Below, piece by piece: positions 1 through 5,998 of a stretch of DNA of 5,998 bases. The DNA lies in the NCBI GenBank assembly GCA_022702195.1, contig JAKONB010000031.1:1-5998 (forward strand), read 5' to 3'. The position numbers were made by a program, and so were the translations under genes. The notes beneath the pieces are model-generated. The model had not been told where the DNA came from, made no database searches, and saw nothing but the letters and a program-made list of their open reading frames with translations. The stretch comes from Beijerinckiaceae bacterium (GTDB lineage Bacteria; Pseudomonadota; Alphaproteobacteria; Rhizobiales; Beijerinckiaceae). Positions within the stretch are counted from its first letter, which is position 1; every line of letters starts with the position of its first letter.

Positions 1-465
1 TTCGGGCTGGAGGGCGGCGGCCTCACGAAGGCCGAGCGCCTCGCCAAGGCCCAGGCGATGCTCGACCTCGTGGGCCTGGGCGATCTCGGCCATCGCTGGC
101 GGCACCAGCTCTCCGGCGGCCAGCGCCAGCGGGTGGCCATCGCCCGGGCGCTGGCCGTCGATCCGGACGTGCTCCTGATGGACGAGCCGTTCTCGGCGCT
201 GGACAGCTTCACGCGCGAAGGGTTGCAGGATGAGTTGCAACGCATTCAGGCGGCCACCGGCAAGACCATCCTGTTCGTCACCCACGACATCGACGAGGCG
301 GTGACGCTGGCCGACCGGGTGGTGGTGCTGGCCGGCGCCCCCGGGCGCCTCTCCGCCGAGATGCGGGTGGCGGTGCCCCGGCCCCGCCGCCGCCGCGACG
401 CCGCCCTGCAGGAGGCCGCGCGCCAGTTGCGGGCGGAACTCTCGGGCCGCTCGGCGGAGCTGTGA
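1..465 (+). CDS. ABC transporter ATP-binding protein, nitrate/sulfonate/taurine importer class (3' part)
   Basis: This is the C-terminal 154 residues of an ABC ATPase; the reading frame is open back to base 1, so the start lies outside the window. The visible part has the signature motif LSGGQ (residues 37-41 of the fragment), Walker B VLLMDE (57-62), the D-loop SALD (65-68) and the switch histidine in VTHDIDEA (H95). The Walker A and Q-loop belong to the missing roughly 100 residues, judging from the usual 250-270 residue family length. The wording of the Walker B/D-loop region (MDEPFSALD), the DEAVTLADRVVVL stretch and the closing AGAPGRL...VPRPR segment resemble the SsuB/TauB/NrtD group, which energises uptake of sulfonates, taurine, nitrate or similar small anions at the inner membrane. 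The substrate cannot be read from this fragment, and the permease and binding protein would have to lie upstream. All motifs present look intact. Confidence 0.93.
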   Translation, partial: FGLEGGGLTKAERLAKAQAMLDLVGLGDLGHRWRHQLSGGQRQRVAIARALAVDPDVLLMDEPFSALDSFTREGLQDELQRIQAATGKTILFVTHDIDEAVTLADRVVVLAGAPGRLSAEMRVAVPRPRRRRDAALQEAARQLRAELSGRSAEL

Positions 466-487
466 GCGATCGGCCGCAGGCGCGCGC

Positions 488-534
488 GTTGCCTTCCGGC
501 CGGCCCCGGCCTACGCCCGGAGGCTCTCGGCAAC
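488..534. repeat. imperfect inverted repeat between the ABC ATPase gene and the DUF2842 gene
   Basis: GTTGCC (488-493) pairs with GGCAAC (529-534). Inside it, GCCTTCCGG (491-499) can pair with CCGGAGGC (517-524) with one bulged base, as an alternative register. The element follows the ATPase stop codon by about 20 bases and ends close to the ribosome binding site of the next gene. There is no T-run after it, so it is not a standard intrinsic terminator. In DNA this GC-rich a chance hairpin is quite possible. Confidence 0.25.
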
Positions 535-553
535 CCGTTGGAGAATCAGGCCG

Positions 554-772
554 ATGCGCCGCCGCACCCGCTCCCTGATCGGCACGATCGCGATGCTGGC
601 CTTCATCGTCGTCTACGCGCCGCTGGCCATGGCCCTGGCCGACAGCCGCATCGCCGAGACCCCCGCCCCGGTCCAGGCCATCCTCTATGCCCTGCTCGGC
701 ATCGCGTGGATTTTTCCGCTGATGCCGCTGATCCGCTGGATGGAACGGCCCGACCCGGAGGAGCGGGCCTGA
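554..772 (+). CDS. DUF2842 family small inner-membrane protein
   Basis: A 72-residue protein with a basic N-terminus (MRRRTRSLIG) and two predicted membrane helices, about residues 8-29 and 40-62, joined by a short polar loop. It ends in an acidic/basic tail (RWMERPDPEERA). The layout, the RTRSLIGT opening and the FPLMPLIRWM end of helix 2 match the DUF2842 family of short alphaproteobacterial membrane proteins, whose function is unknown. The ATG at 554 is preceded by GGAG (540-543), about 10 bases upstream, which supports this start. It lies 88 bases after the ABC ATPase gene on the same strand, so read-through is possible, but nothing indicates a shared function. The overlapping longer + frame at 538-957 has no such features and is a shadow. 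Confidence 0.85.
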   Translation: MRRRTRSLIGTIAMLAFIVVYAPLAMALADSRIAETPAPVQAILYALLGIAWIFPLMPLIRWMERPDPEERA

Positions 773-845
773 CGCGGTCCGCATTTCGCCGCACTCCGGG
801 GGCAGAAGCGGCGCCACGTTCCCCCGAAGGTTGCCGCACCGCCTC

Positions 846-1256
846 ATGCCTCGCCTGCGCACGCTCTCCCTTCTGCTCGGCCTCGCCGCGCTCGGCCTGT
901 CCGGCGCCGCGCGGGCGCAGGGCGCCCCCCGCTCGATGGCGGAATGCGAGCGCCTGAAGAACGATCTCGCCTACAACCAGTGCCTCGCCATGTTCGGACC
1001 GGCGGCCAAGAACGTCGGCGGCGGGGACGGCGGAGCGGCGGCGGCGGCCTCCGCTTCGGCCTCGGTGGCCACGGCGCTCGCCGCGATTCCCCCCGGCCTG
1101 ATGGCGACGCTGCCCCAGGCCGACGCGCCCGCCCCCGAGGCGGGACGCGGCCGGCGCGGCCGGCGCTACGGCCGCCGGGGCGGTCGCCAGAGCGCGAGCT
1201 TCACCGTGAACGGGGGCGAGAGCCGCTCCCATCGCCGCCATCGCCGGCGGCGCTGA
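846..1256 (+). CDS. small secreted protein with CX11C motif and Arg-rich C-terminus, function unknown
   Basis: A 136-residue protein starting at ATG 846. Residues 1-24 form a clear Sec signal peptide: basic start (MPRLR), a Leu/Ala/Gly hydrophobic core, and a likely cleavage site at ARA|QG (24/25). The mature part begins with a short conserved-looking segment, ECERLKNDLAYNQCLAMFGP, holding Cys34 and Cys46, which could form a disulfide in the periplasm. A Gly/Ala/Ser-rich low-complexity stretch follows, then Pro/Ala-rich sequence, then an arginine-rich tail with RGRRGRRYGRRGG-like repeats, ending RRHRRRR. Similar short proteins with a C..LKNDLAYNQC segment occur, to my knowledge, among rhizobial hypothetical proteins; no function is known to me. 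An in-frame TTG at 831 would lengthen it by five residues, but it directly abuts the GAAGG at 826-830, leaving no ribosome spacing, so ATG 846 is preferred. A basic tail of this kind could bind anionic surface polymer or nucleic acid; that is speculation. Confidence 0.72.
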   Translation: MPRLRTLSLLLGLAALGLSGAARAQGAPRSMAECERLKNDLAYNQCLAMFGPAAKNVGGGDGGAAAAASASASVATALAAIPPGLMATLPQADAPAPEAGRGRRGRRYGRRGGRQSASFTVNGGESRSHRRHRRRR

Positions 1257-1258
1257 AC

Positions 1259-2323
1259 CTACCCGACATTCAGACGCCGCCCCCGGTTCCAGGCCAGGAA
1301 CGGCACGCCGGAGAGCAGGGCCGACAGGGCCGCGTCGGTCTGGTGATACCCGTTCACCGAGACCCGCGGCAGCGCGTGCGGATGGTCGGCGTGCCCGGCG
1401 AAGAGATGGCCGGGACGGGTGGTCACGGCGGTGGCGAACCCCATCGCGCGGGCAATCGCGAATTCGCGTGAGCCCGCCGAGGTCGGATCGCCCACCGGAT
1501 AGGACAGGTGCCGCACCGGCCGGCCGAGTTCCGCCTCGATCCGCTCCCGCCCCTGGCCGATCTCCCTGCGGGCGACCTCCGCCGCGTGCTTGGCCAGCAT
1601 GGGGTGGCTCACCGTGTGCGCGCCGATGGTCACGGCGGGATCGCGCGCCAGCGCCCGCAACGCCGCCCAGTCGAGGCAGAGGTCGCGGGCGAGGGTGCCG
1701 GGCACGATCCCGGCCTGGGTGCAGAGCGCGGCGATGACGGCGAGGAGGCGCGCCTCCGAGCCCGCGCGCAGGTCGGCGTAGAGGGCCGCGAAGGCCGCCG
1801 ATTTCTCGTCCGCTGTCCGGGCCGGCAGGTCGATCGCCGGGGAGCCGGGCTCGGCCGCGGGCAGGCGCACCCGGTCGAGGCGTGCGATCGCGCGCTCCAG
1901 CTCCAGCCACCACAGGCGACCGGTCCCGCTGGCGAAGGCGCTGGTGACGAACAGGGTCCAGGGCGCCCCGTGCCGGCGCAGCACGGGCTGCGCGTGCGCG
2001 ACATTGTCGCGGTAGCCGTCGTCGAAGGTCAGCACCGCGAAGGGGCGCCCGCCGCGCGCCAGCCGCTCCGGCAGCGCGTCGAGGCCGATCAGATCGAAGC
2101 CTCGCTGTCTCAGGGTGGCGAGCACCCGATCGAGGAAGGACGGCGTGATCGTCAGAAGGCCGTTGGGCGCGTAAGCCTCCGGGGGGGCCGGATCGACGTG
2201 GTGGAACGTGAGGATCACCCCCCGCCCACGGGCCACGGGGGCGAGCCAGCGATCCGCGCCGATCGCCGCGATGGCCCGGAAGCCGGCCTGGAACAGGCGG
2301 TGTCGGCGGCTCTGGGCGGCCAT
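1259..2323 (-). CDS. polysaccharide deacetylase family protein (NodB homology domain)
   Basis: A 354-residue carbohydrate esterase family 4-type enzyme expected to remove N- or O-acetyl groups from a polysaccharide. Motifs seen: VILTFHHVD (37-44) typical of the N-terminal part; LTFDDGYRDN (98-107), with D101 as the expected catalytic base and D102 as a metal ligand; GAHTVSHP (234-241), giving the HxxxH metal ligands H236 and H240; and RHLSYPVG (271-278), the substrate-groove motif. An insert between motifs 1 and 2 (about 135-220, including WWLELERAIA) makes it longer than a minimal NodB domain. No convincing signal peptide is visible, so it may act in the cytoplasm or use another route. The start at ATG 2323 has GGAGA five bases upstream; an in-frame start at 2413 would add 30 Arg/Pro-rich residues unlike the family and is rejected. 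Its stop lies 2 bp from that of the convergent secreted-protein gene. It diverges from an acyltransferase gene, and exopolysaccharide or capsule modification is the likely role. The polymer cannot be named. Confidence 0.9.
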   Translation of the reverse strand: MAAQSRRHRLFQAGFRAIAAIGADRWLAPVARGRGVILTFHHVDPAPPEAYAPNGLLTITPSFLDRVLATLRQRGFDLIGLDALPERLARGGRPFAVLTFDDGYRDNVAHAQPVLRRHGAPWTLFVTSAFASGTGRLWWLELERAIARLDRVRLPAAEPGSPAIDLPARTADEKSAAFAALYADLRAGSEARLLAVIAALCTQAGIVPGTLARDLCLDWAALRALARDPAVTIGAHTVSHPMLAKHAAEVARREIGQGRERIEAELGRPVRHLSYPVGDPTSAGSREFAIARAMGFATAVTTRPGHLFAGHADHPHALPRVSVNGYHQTDAALSALLSGVPFLAWNRGRRLNVG

Positions 2324-2328
2324 GGGAT

Positions 2329-2332
2329 CTCC
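2329..2332 (-). promoter_or_regulatory. ribosome binding site that sets the deacetylase start
   Basis: Read on the minus strand this is GGAG followed by ATCCC and then ATG (2323). The five-base spacing and purine-rich core favour this start over the upstream in-frame one at 2413. Confidence 0.6.
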
Positions 2333-2533
2333 GGGATTCGTGCGCGGCCGGCCGCCCGAACGGGGGACGGCCCGTGTCGCAGACCGCCGATGCGGGACGG
2401 GAACCTGAAGCATCCTCCCGAAGAGCGGATCCGGGGCGATGCGTCGGACCCGAATTCACCACCGAACCGGACAACGTTTCGTTACCCACGCGCGCAAACA
2501 GCGGATCGCATGGGCGGCTCTGCAACCCGGCGT

Positions 2534-2552
2534 TTAACCGAGGGGGCGTTAA
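2534..2552. promoter_or_regulatory. TTAAC-N9-GTTAA dyad in the divergent intergenic region (candidate operator)
   Basis: The 286-bp region between the divergent deacetylase and acyltransferase genes holds no gene I can support. Within it, TTAAC (2534-2538) and GTTAA (2548-2552) form an inverted repeat around nine GC-rich bases, about 58 bases upstream of the GTG start at 2610. AT-rich half-sites stand out in this composition and a divergent intergenic region is a natural place for a regulator. A five-base arm is short, no matching -35/-10 pair was recognised, and no regulator is encoded in the window, so this stays a candidate. Confidence 0.28.
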
Positions 2553-2586
2553 GCTCGTCGCGAGCGGATTCGGAGCCGGCTTTTTT
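2553..2586 (+). other. short hairpin followed by a T6 run in the acyltransferase leader
   Basis: GCTCG (2553-2557), loop TCG and CGAGC (2561-2565) form a perfect five-base-pair hairpin. A run of six T lies 15 bases further on (2581-2586), just upstream of the ribosome binding site. The T-run is too far from the stem for a standard intrinsic terminator. It could be leader structure or simply the AT-richer part of the start region. Confidence 0.2.
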
Positions 2587-2598
2587 CGGTGACCAGGC

Positions 2599-2602
2599 GG
2601 AG
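2599..2602 (+). promoter_or_regulatory. ribosome binding site that sets the acyltransferase start
   Basis: GGAG sits seven bases before GTG 2610. This favours 2610 over GTG 2589, which has a T-run instead of a purine-rich site upstream, and over ATG 2631. Confidence 0.6.
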
Positions 2603-2609
2603 AGACGAC

Positions 2610-3800
2610 GTGGCGGTTCTCGTCCAAGACATGATCGGGGCCGGAGGGATCCCGGCGATGGCCCGCGGGGGGGCGACGGTGGAGACCTTTTCCGATCTGG
2701 CCGGCGTCGAGGCCCTCTGGCGCGGGATGGAGTCCGATCCGGGCGCCCTCCAGACACCCTACCAGCGCTTCGATTGGGTGGCGGCCTATCTCCGGGCGGA
2801 GCCGGGCATCGACCTCTGCATCACGGTCCTGCGCGATGCCGCCGGGCGGCCGCAGGTGCTGGTCCCGCTCGGGGTGACGCGCGAGCAGGGCGTGCGCGTG
2901 GCGCGGGTGATCGGCGCACGGCACGCCAATTACCACATGCCCCTGTTCGCTTCGCGCGAAGCGGCGGCAATGCGTCCGGAGGATCTGGCCGAGCGGCTTC
3001 GCCTCGTCGGCCGCGCCCGTGGGATCGACGTGTTCGCCCTCTCCCATCAGCCGCGATTCTGGGAGGGGGCCGCCAATCCGGCGCATGTCCGCGCCGAGCC
3101 GGCGCCGAGCGACGGGTACGGGCTGATCCTGGGACCCGATCCCGAATCGACGGTCAAGCGCGTCTTCAGCGCGGATGCGCGCAAGAAGCTCCGCTCGAAG
3201 GAGAAGAAGCTCGTCGAGGCGTTCGGCCCGGTCGCCTATCGGGTGGCGGCGACGCCTGGGGAAGCCGAAACCTTCCTGGCCGCGTTCTACGCGCAGAAGG
3301 CCTCCCGCTTCGCCGCGATGGGCGTCGCCAATCCGTATGCCGACCCGGCGATCCGCGCCTTCATCGCGGCCGGCATCGCCGGCGAGACCCCGGCCATCGA
3401 AGTGGCCGCCCTGGTGGCCGAGGACACGCATCGGGTCTTCGCGGTGTTTGCCGGCGCCGTTGATGCGATGCGGTACAGCGGCATGATGACGTCGTTCGAC
3501 CAGGATCCGGCGGTGGGGCGTTCCAGCCCGGGGGACATCCTGCTGCACCGGCTGATCCTGGATCAGACCGCGCGGGGCCGGCGCGCCTTCGACCTCGGCG
3601 TCGGCGAAGCGCGGTACAAGGCCAATATCTGCGACGAGACCATCGCCCTCGGCGAGGTCGCGATCCCGGTGACCCTCGGGGGCCGGTTGTTCGCCTGGAA
3701 GGCGGTCGGCCTCGCCCGTCTCAAGCGCCGGATCAAGCGCGATCCGAGGCTGTTCGGGCTCGTCACCCGGCTGCGCCGCCGGCGTCCGGCCCCGGGTTAG
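2610..3800 (+). CDS. CelD/BcsL-like GNAT-fold acyltransferase, probably acting on a polysaccharide or its precursor
   Basis: A 396-residue protein of the group annotated as cellulose-biosynthesis CelD-like or FemAB-like acetyltransferases, built from tandem GNAT folds. Supporting segments: TPYQRFDWVAAYLR (49-62), matching the family's early Q-x2-(F/W) segment; the basic RKKLRSKEKKLVEAFG (191-206) between the two halves; FYAQKASRFAAMGV (226-239); and the C-terminal SSPGDILLHRLILDQTARG...FDLGVGEARYK region (305-337), which in these proteins forms the acyl-CoA-binding helix and the FDxGxGxxxYK strand/loop. The C-terminus is rich in Arg/Lys (LKRRIKRDPR, RLRRRR), suggesting contact with membrane or an anionic partner. 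There is no signal peptide, so it should be cytoplasmic and would modify an activated sugar or lipid-linked intermediate. It is divergent from the deacetylase gene and convergent with the polysaccharide co-polymerase gene, which supports a surface-polysaccharide role. The exact acyl donor and acceptor are unknown. The GTG start at 2610 is chosen for its GGAG site. Confidence 0.85.
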   Translation: MAVLVQDMIGAGGIPAMARGGATVETFSDLAGVEALWRGMESDPGALQTPYQRFDWVAAYLRAEPGIDLCITVLRDAAGRPQVLVPLGVTREQGVRVARVIGARHANYHMPLFASREAAAMRPEDLAERLRLVGRARGIDVFALSHQPRFWEGAANPAHVRAEPAPSDGYGLILGPDPESTVKRVFSADARKKLRSKEKKLVEAFGPVAYRVAATPGEAETFLAAFYAQKASRFAAMGVANPYADPAIRAFIAAGIAGETPAIEVAALVAEDTHRVFAVFAGAVDAMRYSGMMTSFDQDPAVGRSSPGDILLHRLILDQTARGRRAFDLGVGEARYKANICDETIALGEVAIPVTLGGRLFAWKAVGLARLKRRIKRDPRLFGLVTRLRRRRPAPG

Positions 3801-3806
3801 GATGCG

Positions 3807-3870
3807 TCACAAGACTTCCGATCGCCGCCGTTTCTCGCTGGAAGCAGGAAGCGCAGCGGGAGTCTTGTGA
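3807..3870. repeat. large inverted repeat filling the gap between convergent genes
   Basis: TCACAAGACT (3807-3816) and AGTCTTGTGA (3861-3870) are perfect 10-base inverted arms. The pairing extends inward with TCCG (3817-3820) against CGGG (3857-3860), using one wobble pair, for a 14-base-pair stem with a 36-base loop. Outside the arms, GCGTC (3804-3808) and GACGC (3873-3877) are also complementary but offset, and GCGTC overlaps the start of the inner arm. The element occupies almost all of the 76 bases between the stop codons of the acyltransferase and co-polymerase genes, so it could stop or stabilise both transcripts. No T-run follows either arm, which is unlike a standard intrinsic terminator. 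A dispersed intergenic palindromic repeat is an alternative. Confidence 0.65.
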
Positions 3871-3876
3871 GCGACG

Positions 3877-5998
3877 CTAAGCCGCCGACAGGCGCAGCGG
3901 CAGATCGAGGTCCGTCACGTCGTGGGCCGGTGCGACGGCGGCCCGGTCCTGCGCCACGAGCACCTGGCCCACCCCGGACGATTCGGCCAGGGTGTAGAGC
4001 GCGACCAGATCGGCATCGTCCGGATCGCGGTCCGACCCGATGACCACGGCGGTGAGGTGCCGGCCGGCCGCCGAGAGGATGTCGCGGGCGAGCTGGCCAT
4101 GGGCATCGCCGAGGCGGCAGACCACCCAATCATAGGCTTGCGCCAGGGCGTCGAGGGTGATGGCGAGGCCCTGGGCCTCCGCCACGAGGAGCTCGCTGTC
4201 GAGAAAGCCGCGCGGGATGACGTGCAGCCGCGATCCGGCGATGGACTGGATCACGTCGAAGAAGTCGGCTTCGCCCGCCACGAGGTCGGTGAGGCCGGCT
4301 TCGTCCGGGCCGCAGGCCGGACCGTTGAGATCGAGCAGCAGCGTGTGGGCCCGCCCCGCCAGGGTCTCGGCCAGGCTCAGGGACAGGGCGCCCGGAACGG
4401 CCTCACCGCCCGTCTCGGCCACCAGCACCATCCGTCCGCTCCCGGCCCGCCCGCCGTCGCCCAGCCGGGCGATGAGATGCGCGAGATCGTAGCCCGGTGC
4501 CGTCGCCGTCGCCGGCTCGATCGCGGCGGGTCCGGTCGGCGCGGCCTCGGTGGCGACCGGCGCCTCGCTCGGCGATGCGGCCGTGCGGGACAGGGCCAGC
4601 GACGCTTCGGGAAAGGCGAACGGCAGCGGGGACGGAGCGGCGGCGGCGGCTTCGGGCGGGGCCTCGGACTCCTCCTCGCGGCGGCGGCGGCCTCCGTCGG
4701 GATCGACGAGCAGGTGGCGGGCGATCACCGCGCCCGTCGCGAACAGCAGCGCGAGCACCAGGGCCAGCGCGACGATCGGCCCCTTCTTGGGGAAGGACGG
4801 CGTCTCCGGCGTCACGGCGCGCGAAACGATGCGGGCATCCGCCGGGGTGGCGTTCTCGGCGTCCCGGGCCGAGGCCTCGCGGTAGCGGGACAGGTAGGAT
4901 TCCAGCTGGTCGCGCTGGGCCTTCGCCTCGCGCTCCAGGGCGCGCAACTGGACTTCGCTCGAATTGCCCTTCGAGACCACGTCGCGCTGGCCGTCCACCG
5001 CCGCATTCAGGCTCTCGACGCGGGCCTCGGCGATCCGCGCATCGTTCTCCAGGGTCCGCACCACGCGCTCGGCGGTGGCCTTGATCTGCGCGTCGAGGTC
5101 GGCGATCTGGGCGGAGAGTTCCTTGATCCGCGGATGGGCGGGGAGGAGCGTGCGCGATTCCAGGGCGAGCTGGTTGCGCAGGGTGATGCGCTGCTCGACG
5201 GTTCGGCGGATGATCTCGTTGTTGGCCACATCCGGGATCTCGAAGGCCCGCCCGTCCTTGATCATCTCCTTGATGAGCTTGGCCCGGCCGGCGAGATCGG
5301 CCCTGGCGGTGCGGGCCTGGGAGAGCTGGGTCGACAATTCGCCGAGCTGCTGGGCGCCGAGGGGCTGGCCGGAGGCCCCGCCGGTGGCGATCAGACCGTG
5401 GCGTGCGCGAAAGGTCTCGACCTTGGCCTCCGCCTCGGCGACCCGGGTGCGAAGGGCCGCGATGTTGGTGCCGAGCCAGGTCGAGGCGTAGCGCGCCGTG
5501 TCGGTCCTGGCCGCGTCGAGCGAGGCGATGTAGAGTTCCGCGACCGTGTTGGCGGCGCGGGCGGCGAGGTCCGGGTCCTTGGAGCGGAACTCCACCGTGA
5601 GGATGCGCGACTTGCCGGCCGGGTAGACCAGAAGACGCTCGAAATACGTCTCGAGCATCCGATCCTCGGGCGCCCGCTCCAGCGGGTTCTGGCCCAGGCC
5701 GATCATCATCAAGGCCCGCTGCACCGGGCCGATGCCCGCGACGCTGGGATCGAATTCGGGATTGCCGACGAGCGCGAGGCGGCGGATCGCCTCGCGGGCC
5801 AGATCCCGCGACATCACCACCTGGACCTGGCTCGCCACCGCCGGCTCGTCGATGGGTTGGGGCTGGTCGCCGCGCTCCTGGGCGGTGCGGGTGAACGCCG
5901 CCTCACGGCTCTCCAGGAGGATCTTGGTCTCGCCGGTGTAGCGGGGGGAAACGGCCTGCACGAAGCCCACCGCGCCGATCCCGGCCACGCAGGTCGGG
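3877..5998 (-). CDS. Wzz/GumC/ExoP-type polysaccharide co-polymerase with degenerate kinase-like C-terminal domain (5' end missing)
   Basis: At least 706 residues are visible and the frame stays open to the window edge, so the GTG at 5988 is internal. Residues below count from that codon. The sequence opens inside the first membrane helix (AGIGAVGFVQAV), followed by the periplasmic Wzz-type domain (SPRYTGETKILLES at 14-27, through about 160). A long helical, coiled-coil-prone region spans about 165-375, with a GNVR-like part (SEVQLRALEREAKAQRDQLE, 344-363). The proline motif PETPSFPKKGP (394-404) leads into the second membrane helix (about 404-427), as is typical of co-polymerases that set chain length and help export exopolysaccharide. 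A basic stop-transfer patch (GGRRRREEE) and an Ala/Pro-rich linker (about 440-498) lead to a cytoplasmic domain at about 500-700 laid out like a BY-kinase. In that domain VAETGGEAVPGALSLSLA replaces the Walker A P-loop, LLLDLNGP stands for Walker A' and YDWVVCRLGD for Walker B, so ATP binding looks lost. There is no terminal tyrosine cluster. It converges on the acyltransferase gene. Confidence 0.88.
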   Translation of the reverse strand, partial: PTCVAGIGAVGFVQAVSPRYTGETKILLESREAAFTRTAQERGDQPQPIDEPAVASQVQVVMSRDLAREAIRRLALVGNPEFDPSVAGIGPVQRALMMIGLGQNPLERAPEDRMLETYFERLLVYPAGKSRILTVEFRSKDPDLAARAANTVAELYIASLDAARTDTARYASTWLGTNIAALRTRVAEAEAKVETFRARHGLIATGGASGQPLGAQQLGELSTQLSQARTARADLAGRAKLIKEMIKDGRAFEIPDVANNEIIRRTVEQRITLRNQLALESRTLLPAHPRIKELSAQIADLDAQIKATAERVVRTLENDARIAEARVESLNAAVDGQRDVVSKGNSSEVQLRALEREAKAQRDQLESYLSRYREASARDAENATPADARIVSRAVTPETPSFPKKGPIVALALVLALLFATGAVIARHLLVDPDGGRRRREEESEAPPEAAAAAPSPLPFAFPEASLALSRTAASPSEAPVATEAAPTGPAAIEPATATAPGYDLAHLIARLGDGGRAGSGRMVLVAETGGEAVPGALSLSLAETLAGRAHTLLLDLNGPACGPDEAGLTDLVAGEADFFDVIQSIAGSRLHVIPRGFLDSELLVAEAQGLAITLDALAQAYDWVVCRLGDAHGQLARDILSAAGRHLTAVVIGSDRDPDDADLVALYTLAESSGVGQVLVAQDRAAVAPAHDVTDLDLPLRLSAA

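Noticed and set aside
2324..2413. N-terminal extension of the deacetylase to an ATG at 2413
   Set aside because: The added residues are Arg/Pro/Gly-rich and unlike a signal peptide or the family's N-terminus, and the ATG at 2323 has a good GGAGA site.
2534..2552. CtrA binding site (TTAA-N7-TTAA)
   Set aside because: The two TTAA boxes are separated by 11 bases, not 7, so the spacing does not fit the known CtrA motif.
2553..2586. Intrinsic terminator or attenuator before the acyltransferase gene
   Set aside because: The stem is only five base pairs and the T6 run lies 15 bases beyond it; not listed as a terminator.
1508..3463. Plus-strand open frame of 651 codons
   Set aside because: It is the antisense of the deacetylase gene followed by an out-of-frame reading of the acyltransferase gene, with no recognisable domain.
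603..3548. Minus-strand open frame of 981 codons crossing several genes
   Set aside because: It is Arg/Pro/Gly-rich, shows no domain motifs, and overlaps the DUF2842, secreted-protein, deacetylase and acyltransferase genes that have clear family features. Long spurious frames are expected at this GC content.
3807..3870. Terminal inverted repeats of an insertion sequence
   Set aside because: Only 44 bases lie between the 10-base arms, there is no transposase, and no flanking target duplication is visible. A miniature element cannot be excluded but is not shown.
4489..4701. Frameshift or insertion in the co-polymerase at the Ala/Pro-rich stretch
   Set aside because: The frame remains open and domain-like sequence continues on both sides; a low-complexity linker after the second membrane helix is a simpler explanation.

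Overview
The window is very GC-rich throughout and fits a chromosomal segment of an alphaproteobacterium, most likely in the Rhizobiales and perhaps Methylobacterium-like. That placement is inferred from base composition, from the DUF2842-type small membrane protein, and from the style of the exopolysaccharide genes. No taxonomic marker gene is present.

Left part (1-1256, + strand): the 3' end of an ABC transporter ATPase gene of the nitrate/sulfonate/taurine importer class, then a short two-helix DUF2842 membrane protein (554-772), then a small secreted protein with a paired-cysteine motif and a strongly basic tail (846-1256). Nothing in the sequence ties these three together functionally.

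Right part (1259-5998): three genes that look like parts of an extracellular polysaccharide system. They are a NodB-type polysaccharide deacetylase (1259-2323, -), a CelD/BcsL-like GNAT-fold acyltransferase (2610-3800, +), and a Wzz/GumC/ExoP-type polysaccharide co-polymerase (3877-5998, -, 5' end outside the window). The deacetylase and acyltransferase genes diverge from a 286-bp intergenic region. The acyltransferase and co-polymerase genes converge on a 76-bp gap that is nearly filled by a large inverted repeat. A plausible reading is that the co-polymerase controls polymer length or export while the other two enzymes adjust its acyl decoration. This is inference from families and proximity.

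The most noteworthy points are: (1) the cytoplasmic C-terminal domain of the co-polymerase looks like a BY-kinase that has lost its nucleotide-binding motifs and its C-terminal tyrosine cluster; (2) the inverted repeat between the convergent genes, which has no T-tract and may be a dispersed repeat or a bidirectional structural terminator; (3) the small secreted CX11C, Arg-rich protein of unknown role. I saw no tRNA, rRNA, CRISPR array, insertion sequence or phage gene, and no clearly undescribed system.
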